This document shows, piece by piece, positions 1 to 11,289 of a DNA stretch of 64,000 nt (positions are counted from its first letter, which is position 1; each line of letters opens with the position of its first letter). A program made the translations under genes and the position numbers. Location: positions 204,001-268,000 of the forward strand of contig DF239019.1 of the NCBI GenBank assembly GCA_000507305.1, written 5' to 3'. Source of the stretch: Breviolum minutum Mf 1.05b.01 (lineage: Eukaryota > Sar > Dinophyceae > Suessiales > Symbiodiniaceae). The notes beneath the pieces are model-generated. The model searched no databases and was not told the DNA's origin. It worked only from the letters and a program-made list of their open reading frames with translations.

Positions 1-645
1 CAATATATACCTAGCAAAGGTGTATACTGTATACTGTATACTGTCACTTGGGTGATATGATACACTTTAAACAAGGTTCTGAAGCATAGTCTGAATCTGC
101 TTGCAGATCTCAGGTTTTATTTCCAGACATGGAGCTGCTCCCAACTGATCTATCTCTCACATTCTTGGAAACTTGGAAACTGGGAGAAACCTGCAGGTGT
201 ACATATGTACAGTATACATGCTACCTTCTGATACACTCAAGAGTATTGGACCCCCAAAATGGACCTGGCAATAGGTCAATACCAATTGGGTATGAAGCGA
301 TTAAAGTGGTTGCAGGTTGGAACATGTTGGAACTACATCCAAACAGAAACCACTGTCATGAGATGGCATGCCATCCAGATTTTTCTCGACTGATCGACCT
401 TTTGTCGGAGCCCAGGATTTATGAAAATTAGCAGTTAACTTGTCATGATTCCTCCGAAGGTACCTCAAAATCATGACGAAAATTCAAGGTTGTTCTGAAC
501 CTTCGAAGTTTTCGAGATTGACAAAGTTTGAAAAAGGAATCCCTTGAACCTCACATACTTTATATGCAGTCCTTAGGGGTCAAGGTTACAACAAAAAAAC
601 CCAAGACCTGAATGACAAAAGGCTGGATTGGGAGGATGTTTTCTA
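1..645. other. No supported feature (intron or intergenic)
   Basis: AT-rich sequence with short TATACTGTATACTG runs near base 20-45. I see no PPR-like or other coding island on either strand. Confidence 0.4.
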
Positions 646-747
646 CTATAGCAGCTTTTGGGGTAAGGGTGAGGCTTTGGTTGCTGACATAATCTGGGAA
701 ATCACTAGGCCGACGCAGATCTGTTCAACATTCAGGTGGTGCAATTC
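646..747 (-). CDS. Candidate PPR exon
   Basis: The frame reads LNVEQICVGLVISQIMSATK followed by ASPLPQKLL, which fits the usual spacing of a PPR first helix running into the second. The acceptor would be AAG at 750-748 followed by GAA. No clear donor is visible; the frame closes with TAG just left of 646, so the exon may end earlier or be the last one in the window. It sits in a larger 183-codon open frame whose upstream part does not look coding. Confidence 0.4.
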   Translation of the reverse strand, partial: ELHHLNVEQICVGLVISQIMSATKASPLPQKLL

Positions 748-3700
748 CTTGGTTACAATACATCTTAACATATGGGAATGTCGCAAAGGGGACGCAACAA
801 AACGTGAAAGAAACATGGGATTGTTTCCTACCCGTCCACTTAGAGACACACCCTCTTGGCTCAAAAAGTCGTCTTTTTCACGTTTTTTCAACACTACTTG
901 TCTCAACACTGAAACAGAACAGGTGATCCCGAAACAAGTCTCACCACCATTTCCACGCAAGAAAACACTACGAACCAAAACTGCTCCAAAGACGCTTTCC
1001 ATCCATCCAATTTCCCATCGGATAACCATTTCTCTCGAAGAAATAGTGAAAGGGCCAGCGTGGAACACCTGAGCCCAACAAAGTGTGGGTTTGAGTTTGC
1101 ACTGCTTTATCAGTAAACCTGAAGGAATTGAAAAAGTTTGGTGAGCCTGATTCACACAAAACAAACTGGTATTTTGCACGCATGGCCCACAAACCAATCA
1201 GCATGCTTCATTTATATAAAGTAATTTGCAACAGAAAAACACGTCTTGAATGGATGGAAATCATTCATCTGGCATTGATCACAACTTGTGAGGCCAGTCT
1301 AGTTTGCCCACATCGTCGGTGTTTCACGTCTGATCGTGTTATGACTGGGCCATCCTGCGACCGGTGTCTGTGGATATGTCGCTCTCCGCTTCAAAACTAA
1401 GATGGGGACACCAACAACACGCAAGCAGCGTACAAGGCGTACATTTCCTGAAATGCAAGGCAGGCACAGGTGTGCAGGAGTCGCAGTAACTTCCACAAAT
1501 GCAATACAGGATACATACTGCAAAGTATGCCAAGCTCTGTAGGTGAATCAACAATCAAACAGGATTGAATCAAGATTAATAAAGTATGTATAAAATAGAT
1601 AATACCTAGTGATCATTCATGCATGAAAAATGACATGCACATATATAAATGTATGTATATATACATATGAAATACGCATACACTAGTATGGATTTACCCG
1701 GAGTAGAACCGAACATATACCTATTGCGTGTACTTATATCCAAACACAGTAAATTCTATCTTGACATGTGCGGCCTTCATGTCATGTTGTGTGCTCAACA
1801 ATCCATTGCTGTGACCTGGCTGGTTTGCTGCTGTTTTTCAATGGTGACCTCTTATGATCCACCAACAACCATCCCAAACCACTCAATCAACCCCAAAGGA
1901 CCAGTAGCCCAGCGTGGCACATGGGTTTCAGAACTACCACTATGAAGGCAACAGCCTGCCTTGGTCAGAAATCGTAGGGAAGCAACCAAAGAATGAAAGA
2001 ATCATCCAAAACAACCCACTCCAAATTTGGGGTTTTGTAATTGCTATAGATGCTATGGCCTGCACATCCAAAACAATCGGTGTCAAACAAACTGTTTCAT
2101 CTGCAAGGCTGCTTGGATCAAAACATTCAAAATTACGTCCAAAAAAACCTTACAAGGCGACTTCTTCTTAATGTCACCACTTTCAAATTGCAATCATAAC
2201 TTGCAAGTATTTAAATGAGATTCACCTAAAACCCCACGAAACGTACGAAGAAATTGGACTTGAAGCTGGGGAAGAGATCGAAAGAAAAACTAGCAACTTG
2301 CAGCTTTTTGACCTTCCCTTCCATCGAAATCAAGTCTTCTTTGGGGAAGATATCTTATTTTGGATTGCCAAGCAAGTACGTCAGAAAAAAAGGTCTTGGG
2401 CCAAGCGCATGAGGGATTACCCTTGAAAGAAGTATGGACCTACAGCGCTTGCTATATGTCCCACAATAACAGATGGATCGCAATAATTTAACGCCATTAC
2501 GTGTGATGCTTAACCCCGAAAAAAATTACATATGACATATATAGCAACACTATAGTGTAGCTAAATTCTGCAACAGCCTGATGGCATCACTCAAAGTCTA
2601 GTCAGACCAAGGGGCGCCCATTAGCACTGCCAGTGCCCCGAAGATGTCGCGTAGAGTCCTAGGCAAACACCATGCTGTGCACCCTGAAAATCCGTGTGGA
2701 AGAAGTGGCTAGTCGCGGTTGATGGTTCAGACGGTTGCACAAATTGCTTGCATCAACAAAACAAGATGGAACTTCAAAGGAAGGATTTTCAGTATTACTT
2801 CTTGTGGAGTAGTGACATGCAAGTTGAAGGCACTAGCAGTGAAACTAGTCTTTCAAAGGGTTCACAGAACCTCCAGTTTGCTTTAGCAGATAGATCTACC
2901 AGGATACTTCCTTGTGCTAAATGGTTAACGATGGCTTGTAATCAAACGCATAGAACCTGTGGTTGGTACGAAATGAACTGGCCTAAAATGAGTTATATTT
3001 ACATGCCATTTACTGTATATCTGATTCTCTGACTCTAATCTATCCGAAGTTGATTTCGACCGTTTGAATCATTTGATCCTTCCATGCCTTCAACCCAACC
3101 CGACCAAGGCACAAGTCGTCTCCGTGCACATGTTGTGCAGCCATCAAGCTGAAAAGAATGGCCACCTGTGTCACGAGACTTCACGCAACAGAACCCCAAA
3201 GTTGCAGTGTAATGCAACCCCACCCCGACCTGACGAAGAAAATCTTCCTCCCAACCCCACTCCCCCAAAATGAAATCCTGAAATCCTATCTTTGTGGAAT
3301 CACATGGGACATTAAGTTAACATTGAACCATTCATAGTCCCTGGCAGGTGGGGATGGCACTCAAGGCAGAAGCAATCCAGGGATGAGGTCCAGTGACCTA
3401 CTTCCAACCCTATGCTAGACTATGATAGCTGATGTCGTGTGTTGCTTGTCCCTGGTTGTATATCTTTGAGTCTCAGTGAAGCTTGTAGAACCTTCCTACT
3501 TTCAAGAACTCGCTCCTGGAAATCTGAAAAACGTCAAACCATTCTGTTCAGAGAACCTTCCTGAATCAGTATGACAAGTCGCACTGTAGTGTGTTGGATG
3601 AAATAGATCAGTTCTTGGCAAACATCCCTAGGATAGAAATAACACCAAACCACACTAAGCCAACATATAGATCCATCAAGGCCTACTTTCTCAATCCCGG

Positions 3701-6700
3701 ACATCAACCGTTGATTGGTGTATCAACCGTTGATTGGTGTATCAACCGTTGATTGGTGTGTCAACCATTCATTTGTGCATACATAGGTAAGTATATGTAT
3801 GTTTAAAAATATTAGTATATAATATACACATTTCTCTATATCTTGGTATAGTTTGTATTTTTGATATGTCAACACCGACTTGAAACACCCCAGCATCTGG
3901 ACGACCCCGACCATCCCCACTGGAGCCAGGAGGGACTGCGGAGCCACTGTATACCTCGAATGTGATGCTCACGGACGATGTGGAACCTGAAATATGATGT
4001 GATACATGCAGTCTCCATGTGTGTGTGTAAAAATGTATGTTTAATGTGTAAATCTCGATGCCTTTGCAAACATTATGCATAATACCGGACATTTCAGTAC
4101 ACGTCTCTATCAAATAATTGCAGTCAAAGAACGCGACGGCATCTAAAGGAGCACCCAGCACACCCAAGGCCACTCCACATGCGTTGAGCCAACCTTGGTT
4201 CCGAACAGCCTTGATGTTGGAACCTTGAAGCCTTGCCATAGCTAGTGCTGGATAATCCACCATGACTATGACCTTTATGAATTTATTAGAAGTATTGACT
4301 ACCAAGACCTACAGCCAGCCAACTATTTCTTTCCTGAAGGGTAAGTCTAAGTACATCTCATAGTCGTAACGATTAGTTTGATTCTGCTTGTAAACCTTCT
4401 TCTCAATAATAATTTTGAACTTGTAACAACAGGATATAGTAGTCGTACAGGTACTTATGAATCTTATGGCGGAAATGCTTGTTCACCTGAGTCTGAGGGT
4501 ACATGTTGTAAGTTCCTTTACTTGGCGACACGGTTTCCATCTCGGAATACGTACCCTTTGCTCACATGGCTGGAAATACCACCTTCCACAAAGGACATAT
4601 GCTCCATTTTGCATTGGCATGCCTGCTTATCGGATTGAACAACAGCAACCCAACTTAAACCAGAAAAAGTACCACTGCCCCCGTTCACTCTTGCGAGTTG
4701 GTGAATAACTGGAGTTGCATTTCATGGGCGATTTCATAATCCTTCGGGTAGGATTTCATCACCCAAAATTCCATCCCAGGACAATGGGGGCCCTCAGAAC
4801 CTCTTTTCACTTGAACAGTGTTCACAACCCTGTTAGACTCCATGAAATCCTGGATCTTTCACAATAGGGATGCTTATCACGTCGTGATTTTTCAATAAGC
4901 CCTATATGTATAAACCACCACAAACGAGGGAACCAACTGATCACATCGGATCACTGCTCAATTGGGGCCGCCACGTCGTGGATGCTCGGGCCGCTGGGCG
5001 AAACGTTGCAGGTTCTCGGCGCAGCTGGTGGTGACAGCACGCAGAATCATCCTGGAGTGCTGCGTTCAACCGGAGGGCTTTGTTCATTGTCAACATCTGT
5101 AACCTGGGAATCCAAAGCTACCAAAGATTTCTGGAAATCCAGTAGAGCCTCCTTTTCTATGTCTCAACATGTTTTTTTCAAACAAACCCCAAGAAAAGTT
5201 TTCAGGTGCGAGCTGTTGGCTTCGGGGAGGGTACATGTGCCATTATATTCCCAACCTAAACAATGCACGATCTTTTGCAACAAATCATTCAAAACTGCCA
5301 TACATTTTTGCCTTCTCCATTAAAAGGGTCACGTATATAATCACCCCTGGAAAGAAACATCGGAAGCATCTTCCATGCTATTTCCTCATTGTGTGTACGC
5401 ATTTCCACTAAATCTTGGATTTATCACCTTCTACTTCCACCAATACCAAGACTTGACACCTCTCTGTGTCACGTCATTAAAACAAATGATAAGTAACTTT
5501 CGGGCTTTCAGTTTTGTTGGCATTGCAATCCGGGTTGAGAACACATTTAAAGATAAAACATTGAAATATGACCAGTACTTTCTGGAAATGTTGTCAGTTT
5601 AGGTGCTGCCGCCCAGTCGTGATCTTTTGACTCTTTTGGTTGGGCAAGTGAGTAGTAATGAATTGTCAGGGTGTTCACAACCCAACGCTTCATCGCTTCA
5701 TAAGGCCTCACGAGGCTAGTGTTTTTCCATTTTGCGGGAATCAAATGGTCATGTGGAATAAGGTGGGCTGTATTCAAACATCAGGAGCATGATTCCCTAT
5801 ACTAGCTGCTCGAGCATCAAATCAACAAAAAATCAGTTTTGTCAAACATGTAACAGCATATTTAGGGAAACAACAGAGAGGCTCCATTCCAAGAACTCCT
5901 TGCCCCGTTATGTTTGTTCCCAGACTACACTCACCTTTTTACAGTATTGACGTTGAGTTTCTTCTGTCTCCAATCCCCAGCAAGAACAGCATGGACTTAA
6001 AACAAAAACAAAGAGAACGCCCCTGAGAACATGTCGCTGGACCACGAAAGGCTAATCAATCTTCCAACTTTAAAATGCAAGTATCGGCAGTCATGCACTC
6101 ATTAAGCTCACAAAAGATCTTCCAAGAAGCATTAAGAAGAGAAGCCCTCAATAATCCAGTTGCATTGCAACACCATTGGCACACAATACGTACATTTTGA
6201 TAGGCTTAACCATATGCGACGGAAAAGCATGAATTTCTAATTCTCGTTTCGGGTGCCAATCGTAAAAACCACAACAACATACACCTGAAAAACAGCCAAG
6301 TTTCAGCAAAATGCCATGCCAAAGCGCCATGCATGGCGTGGGAGCCGCGGACTTCCACACGCAGTAAAAATCACCGAGTTTGCAGGCGGTCCAGAAGTTG
6401 GACCAGAAGAGAGATCAGTCAAGTCTAAGTCTTCCAATCATTCACTAGTCACTAGTTGTTGGTTTCAACCCATTTGAAAAATATTAGTCAAATTGGATCA
6501 TTTCCCCAGGNNNNNNNNNNNNNNNNACTAGGTAGTGGTTGAACCAACCCATTTGAAAAATATTCGTCAAATTGGATCATTTCCCTCAGGCAGGGCCCAG
6601 GTAGGGGTGAAAATAAAAATATTTGAAACCACCACCTAGATTCAGTTTTTGGGGGAAGGCGAAGGATTCCAGGATTCAAAGTTTCTTTATTCCAACCAGT

Positions 6701-9700
6701 TTCATGATCTCTGAACAAATATGAGAGATATTTTGATGGGATGCTATTTCACCAGACTCAAAAAAACGTGCCAATAGAGAGTTGTCAGATTTTCCAAGAT
6801 CTACCTGTTTTGGGGTTGATATTACTAGCCGGGTCGTGGTATTTGGCTATGATACTATGTTTTTCCTTTGCGCATCTGTGTAAGTTCATCATTCATCTTT
6901 GTCTTCCTGCCGAAATGGCTGACTCATGGGGGTGGCTCACTCATGAAGGATGAGCAAACATGTTGCGAGTAGAAACTTACACGTTGTTGGATTTAATTGC
7001 TTACATGGGAAATTGGTTTTTGGGGAGAAGAGGGGTTGTTTCACTTGGCCATACTTCTGGGTAATTACTTCAAATTCAAATTCGAAACCAGATTTTTTAG
7101 CTGGCCAACAGGAAGGTCAATCTTTCCCTAAGCTTCAACTTTGGAGACATCAACAAAACCATCTTGTGAACGAAGCATGGTAAAACAAAGGTTTCGTTGG
7201 TGTCGCTTCTACTCCAGAGTTTCCAGCTGTCAAAACGGGAAAAAAAACATTCAAAATCACCATTAAGAAACACCCGCAGTGAGACAATGGAGGATGGTTC
7301 CAAAATAACCCCAACGTGATTTGTCATTACACCATGCCCTCCCAAATTCGCTTGGATGTCACACCATCTTCATGCCAAATCGACCTGGGAAGCTATGGGT
7401 ATCATGGTGGGTTCCTGATGGACGAGGCAATAAAACCATGAGTTCCTGTATATTGTATATACTGACTAGTGCCATAAGTTAAAATGATATGCAAGAAGAC
7501 CCATAAATCAGGATAAGACTACTGGAATGATTGCAACTCTCGGGATTACCTAGGCATACCTTCTCAAAAACAAACAGCTCGCCTACATCGATGGATTTCA
7601 TGGTGGATTTTCCAGCCATCACTATGGTAGTATATCAAGTGGGCAAGTCACCTGAGGAGTGGAAAAAAAGACGGGTTCTTTGGGTCATACAGTGCATGGG
7701 GAATAAATGGCACCATGAAATTGACCCAAGGAAGAAACGTGCAAAAGAAACACAGAATGTACATTTCATCCCCAAGATCTCCAGATCAAGGTGATTTGTG
7801 GCACCCTTAATTTCACCAAACTTGGGGGACCATCTCGATCTACAGCGCCATTGACTTGAAACCAATGAAACAAAAACATGGAAAAAAAGTTGCATGAATG
7901 AATGATGCTGGGTGAAAGCAAATGGTTAGCTACTCGGCTTTGTTTTAGGGGGTGTTGGACGAGCACCATTTCCTTATAATCTTATCTATTACGTCAGGTG
8001 AGATCATGACATCAATTGCCTAGATATCTGGATCATCCGAGTCTGCGGATAACCTATAACTTATCTCTCGAGAATGCTTGAGACGTTGACAATGTCCACC
8101 ATGGGCTCTGGGGCCCCGGCCAACTAGCACAAGTGCGCCGAGTGGGCAGCTTTGTTTCAAAGGTTTGGAGCGTCTTCGATACAAATACAGATAACTCTTT
8201 TCTACCTATGTATGCTGCCATGTTCAAACCTTTGTTAGAAATAACTTAACCATTTTCAACTTGCATTCTGTGGAAGATTGTGGAAGTAATCCGTGAAAAA
8301 ACAAGCTAGGAAATTGTACAACTTGAATCAATTCCACGATTCCAACTTGTTTATTTGCAAGATGATAGGCCGCAATATCAAATAAATCATTATATCCAAA
8401 AAAAGTGCATTTTTGAAATGTTGGTTCCCACACACATCTCTGTAGAATCAAAAAGTGGATAGGAACCATCCATCTTGGGAGTATGGCCATGTAAGGAAAG
8501 TGTCACGTCAGGAATATCTGAGTATCTTTCACTTACGTTTTGGTCAGGATGTTGTGCCCATTTCGACCATGAATTGAAATCACTTTACTATGCCTTGCCT
8601 CGAGCCCGATGACGTGGGAACAAACAAGCCCCATGCACTACAGTGATAACAACACATTCCCATTAAATGTCAAATGCAAGTTAAATACACCCGGCTCTTC
8701 TCCTTTTCTTTGACATTGAGATTAAACTGCATCTTGCACCGATGAGAACAAGAGCAACAACCGTGGTCTTAACTAGGAGGGAGTGTAAAAGAATGACCTC
8801 AACAGTCATAAACAATACTTATGCATATCAATTGTGCGTTTTAATATCAAACGAAAAACGGTACAACCACGATAAACCAGCTCAGAACCAGTCCTCCTAT
8901 ATGTCGCAGGTGGCTTGTTTTTTAGATGCCCAAATGATCAAATTGAAGAACCTGAGGTCTGGGGTACACCTACGTTGCATCCTTTTCTGCAGTTTCACCA
9001 AAGAAATGTTGGGCAAAATAGACCTGGAGACAGGTAAGGTTACAAATGTTTATATGTAGGACACCATAGTGAATGAACGCATATATAGATATATAAATAT
9101 AGCTATATATAAATACATACATAAAAAATAAAACAATTCCAAACATAAAACATGTATATACATTCACATACTAATACATGAATATTGAATGGTGTACGAT
9201 GAAAATTCCTGTTGCTTTTGGAGATCCCCCCACTCACGTCTCCACGGGTTTGGGCGCACCATGGTGGAACCATTGGAGGAATTCCCTGCTTCAAGCGGTT
9301 TTGCACCTTCACCAAACGCAGGCTTTAACAAATATCCGTCAACAAACATCCGCCATTTGGGATTTTCATCATGTCCCAGTCACTCCAAGTCTAGTAAAAT
9401 AAAAGTACAACTGTATAATTTGTATAATGGTATACCGTGTATACCTCAAATCTTTCCAAACTTGATACTTGAAAATCAGAGGACATGATTCTATCAAAGA
9501 TAGTAACTATGGCTTTAAGCTGTTGACCATCGTCAATTTTTTCGCTGTTGTACCAATAGGATGGGTGAGTTCCCGCAATTTTTGGCCTAATTTCCGAATG
9601 GTGAAACACTTGATCGATCGCCGTTGGAGAACTCATCTTCGGGAAACTCCACAAGAGGATACTTATCTCGTTAATTTACACCTCTTAAGCAAACAGAAAT

Positions 9701-9964
9701 AAGGCGGCTTGATTGAAAAACATGTTGGGGGTCAGCTCATGTGACGTCAGTTGGTAGTCCAAACTTAGGAGCATTAGTTCCTTAACAACAAGATCTTCCC
9801 TCCAAAAAAAAACAATCAACAAACAAACAAAATCAAAAATCCCCAACCAGAAACAAAACCAAACAACATCTTCACTCATCCCGATCTTGATTTGGAACCA
9901 GCGGGGAACCAACGGCCTCCGACATCATGGGCAAATTCTCGTAAGGCAAAGGACCACCCAAGAT
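646..9964 (-). CDS. Gene-level model: second PPR-like gene (fragmentary)
   Basis: Eight to nine short minus-strand islands downstream of the kinase exons read as PPR-like peptides (listed separately at 9914, 9238, 8100, 5604, 4975, 4103, 2598, 1421 and 646). The best are 4103-4223 and 9238-9322. A stop codon closes the frame at 2598, so this may be two genes or a gene plus a neighbour. No Smr or other C-terminal domain is seen. The signatures are weaker than in the large gene to the right, so this model is tentative. Confidence 0.3.
748..1420. other. Intron-like stretch, nothing recognised
   Basis: Long open frames exist on both strands here but neither shows a recognisable domain, codon bias or repeat. 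Confidence 0.35.
1421..1447 (-). CDS. Candidate PPR micro-exon
   Basis: A TTTCAG acceptor is followed by nine codons, EMYALYAAC, and then GTGTTG. The ending AAC at a donor matches the recurring break after the first PPR helix seen at 39943 and 33028. At 27 nt it could easily be chance. Confidence 0.3.
1448..2597. other. Intron or intergenic, nothing recognised
   Basis: AT-rich with ATATAC-type simple sequence around 1630-1680. No supported exon on either strand. Confidence 0.4.
2598..2683 (-). CDS. Candidate terminal PPR-like exon with stop codon
   Basis: A TTTTCAG acceptor opens a frame reading CLPRTLRDIFGALAVLMGAP, then WSD and TAG. The helix resembles the 4103-4223 exon (GVALGVLGAP). If the whole frame is used, this is the 3' end of a gene; a GTGCTA donor at 2627 would instead end it after IFGALA. 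Confidence 0.4.
2684..4102. other. Intron-like stretch with a minisatellite
   Basis: Apart from the 19-bp tandem repeat at 3703-3778, I see only weak candidates, for example a possible short exon near 3960-3990 (STSSVSITFE before GTATAC). Not supported enough to list separately. Confidence 0.35.
3703..3778. repeat. 19-bp tandem repeat, four units
   Basis: Three perfect copies of ATCAACCGTTGATTGGTGT followed by one degenerate copy. The unit holds the near-palindrome TCAACCGTTGA. Confidence 0.9.
4103..4223 (-). CDS. PPR exon
   Basis: The frame reads SNIKAVR then NQGWLNACGVALGVLGAPLD and AVAFFDC. LNACGVALGVLG-PLDAVAFF matches a PPR first helix, turn and second helix. Acceptor TCAAG at 4224-4225; a donor GTGTAC lies just left of 4103. 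The open frame continues well beyond both ends (178 codons in all), so the splice sites are not certain. Confidence 0.6.
4975..5051 (-). CDS. Coding exon, probably PPR
   Basis: After the acceptor CACTCCAG the frame reads MILRAVTTSCAENLQRFAQR then PEHPRR. Third codon positions are almost all G or C, sharply different from the flanking DNA. AVTTSCAENLQRFA fits the PPR helix spacing. The donor would be GTGGCG left of 4975. Two other frames are also open, so frame choice rests on codon bias. Confidence 0.5.
5604..5706 (-). CDS. Candidate PPR exon
   Basis: The acceptor CGTGAG at 5707-5708 opens YEAMKRWVVNTLTIHYYSLA followed by KDHDWAAAPKL. VVNTLTIHYYSLA resembles the start of a PPR repeat and the DWAA block the next helix. 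A GTTGTG donor right after MKRW could cut the exon short at 5682. Confidence 0.4.
6451..6510. mobile_element. MITE-like element, left part, cut by assembly gap
   Basis: Begins ACTAGTTGTTGGTTTCAACC and continues with the shared interior CATTTGAAAAATATTAGTC and GGATCATTTCCCCAGG, then runs into 16 Ns. Confidence 0.7.
6511..6526. other. Assembly gap (16 N)
   Basis: Sixteen unknown bases, flanked on both sides by copies of the same element, so the gap length and the duplication may both be assembly artefacts. Confidence 0.95.
6527..6639. mobile_element. MITE-like element, nearly complete copy
   Basis: Starts ACTAGGTAGTGGTTGAACC, carries the AACCCATTTGAAAAATATT interior, and ends ATTTGAAACCACCACCTAG, the inverted complement of the start. 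Length 113 bp, no coding capacity. Same family as 26374, 39790 and 54040. Confidence 0.75.
8100..8149 (-). CDS. Candidate PPR exon
   Basis: Between an AAG acceptor and a GTGGAC donor, one frame reads CPLGALVLVGRGPRAH, which parallels YGALLSARFPKA of the strong exon at 43200. Another frame (LPTRRTCASWPGPQSPW) is also open, so identity is uncertain. Confidence 0.3.
9238..9322 (-). CDS. PPR exon
   Basis: Reads LRLVKVQNRLKQGIPPMVPP then WCAQTRGD: the end of one repeat (helix plus QGIPP) and the first helix of the next. Acceptor GTTAAAG at 9323; donor is a strong GTGAGT left of 9238. A second frame is open but lacks the PPR spacing. Confidence 0.5.
9914..9964 (-). CDS. PPR exon (second-helix type)
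   Basis: After the acceptor CGTCCAG the frame reads LGWSFALREFAHDVGG, matching the W..AL..F of a PPR second helix. Donor GTTGGT follows. Similar in length and content to the exons at 49671 and 26736. Confidence 0.45.
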
Positions 9965-10024
9965 CTGGACGAAAGGTCACAACAAAAAAAAAACCCAACG
10001 CAATGGGAATGCGGCTATTTTGGA

Positions 10025-10118
10025 TACCCTCCAGGAAATTACCATATCCCACCTGGGGAAAAGGAAAATAATCTTCAAAATGCCATTTTTGGGGGATATG
10101 TTAGTTCCCTGGAGGGTA
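10025..10118. repeat. Foldback element, 26-bp inverted repeat
   Basis: Arms 10025-10050 and 10093-10118 (TACCCTCCAGGAAATTACCA against its complement) match at 23 of 26 positions around a 42-bp loop. No coding capacity. Confidence 0.85.
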
Positions 10119-10960
10119 AATAGATCTATATAATTTGTCAACCTGGATTTTCAATAAAATGAAGGGGTATTCCATGACTGTAATTCCCCTTCACCAATGT
10201 CCACTACCTTTTGGAGTGACGTCGCGCGATGTCGCGATGAAATTCACGCTACTAGGGTGTAGTTTAGCGATATTATAAGTGGAACAAAATGGAGTTTATC
10301 CCAAGATGATCATACCCAAATGTGTAGAATATACGCACAAATTCCAACTGTGCTATTGATTTGCCATTTTTGTTGGGTACACCACTCAAAGGGGTCTAGG
10401 GGATGATTTTAGTTGGATGGTGAAACCGTGAATTGTTCGCCATGGCCTGTATACATACTTGTGATTCAGATATGAACTGTGTATCAGATACTAACATATC
10501 AAATCTATATATAGATACAAGTTATTTTGAGATTCTTCGTAAATCAGGAAGAACTTGATATCCAATGATGGGCTGTTGCAGTTCGTTCTATGTGTTTGGG
10601 ACTAGGGACTGTTTGGGTGTGTACTGCGGCTTGCAATGGCGTGCACCACCCATAAAACACATCTGACAAACAACATCTCCAGTCAATGTAGATGCTCGCT
10701 ACCATGAACAGAAAGGAACCAACAAAAGACATGATAGACTATGCGAAACCAAAAAAGACCTCAAGTTCCCACCTTCACTTTGCTAGGTCCACTTGTGTTT
10801 TTCTGCAAAAGGCATGCGGAAATCATATCTATCTATCTATCTATCTACCTATCTATCTACCTATATATACATATATAATATTTGAATGACATAATTTGAC
10901 AAAATGGGGGGCTACTGATTCTCAAATGATTCTCAAACAAAAAACAATGTCCGAAAACAC
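10119..10960. other. Noncoding stretch with a CTAT microsatellite
   Basis: A CTAT/CTAC run lies near 10827-10865. The segment 10570-10690 is open in all three minus frames after a TTTGTCAG acceptor and could be an exon, but no frame is convincing. Confidence 0.35.
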
Positions 10961-11015
10961 TGTCCCATCAGCCACTGCAACGCCATCTGAGCTTCTGTAA
11001 CTTGCGGTGCCGAGT
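10961..11015 (-). CDS. Candidate exon, possibly kinase C-lobe
   Basis: After TATTCCAG the frame reads SAPQVTEAQMALQWLMGQ and meets GTGTTT. It lies directly downstream of the kinase DIWSLG exon, so it could belong to the C-lobe, but it matches no subdomain I can name. Confidence 0.3.
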
Positions 11016-11240
11016 CTGGAATACCCAACCCTTAGGTTGGCTGTTTAGATACAAGCCGTCCCGACCCAATGGCAGTATCATCCCAATGGATACCAACTAA
11101 TTTATGGGGCTGAATTCATCAGCTCCAACAAATTGTCAATGGATTGGGTGCAGTGTAGATGACGCATCCTCCATAGGATTTATCCTTCAGTTATCCCTCA
11201 TTAAAAAGCAGATGGTGCTTTAACTCCTAAGCTTGTTGAC

Positions 11241-11289
11241 CCGGGGACATCGCCTCGACCAAGCAGCATCCAAGGCTCCAAATGTCCAC
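11241..11289 (-). CDS. Protein kinase exon, subdomain IX
   Basis: A TTTTTCAG-like acceptor (CAG at 11292-11290) opens VDIWSLGCCLVEAMSP, the classic helix F motif DIWSLGC..VE.M of eukaryotic protein kinases. The donor is GTCAAC left of 11241. It follows the APE exon in the expected order with an intron of about 1.05 kb. Confidence 0.85.

Larger units (their letters stand above)
5707..8099. other. Long noncoding stretch with a transposon-like repeat and a gap
   Basis: Contains the duplicated MITE-like element and gap at 6451-6639. Weak open segments near 6140-6350 and 7790-7860 were examined, but no frame stands out. Confidence 0.35.

Noticed and set aside
855..868. CTTGGCTCAA, part of the dinoflagellate spliced-leader sequence
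   Set aside because: Only ten bases match; no full leader or splice donor.
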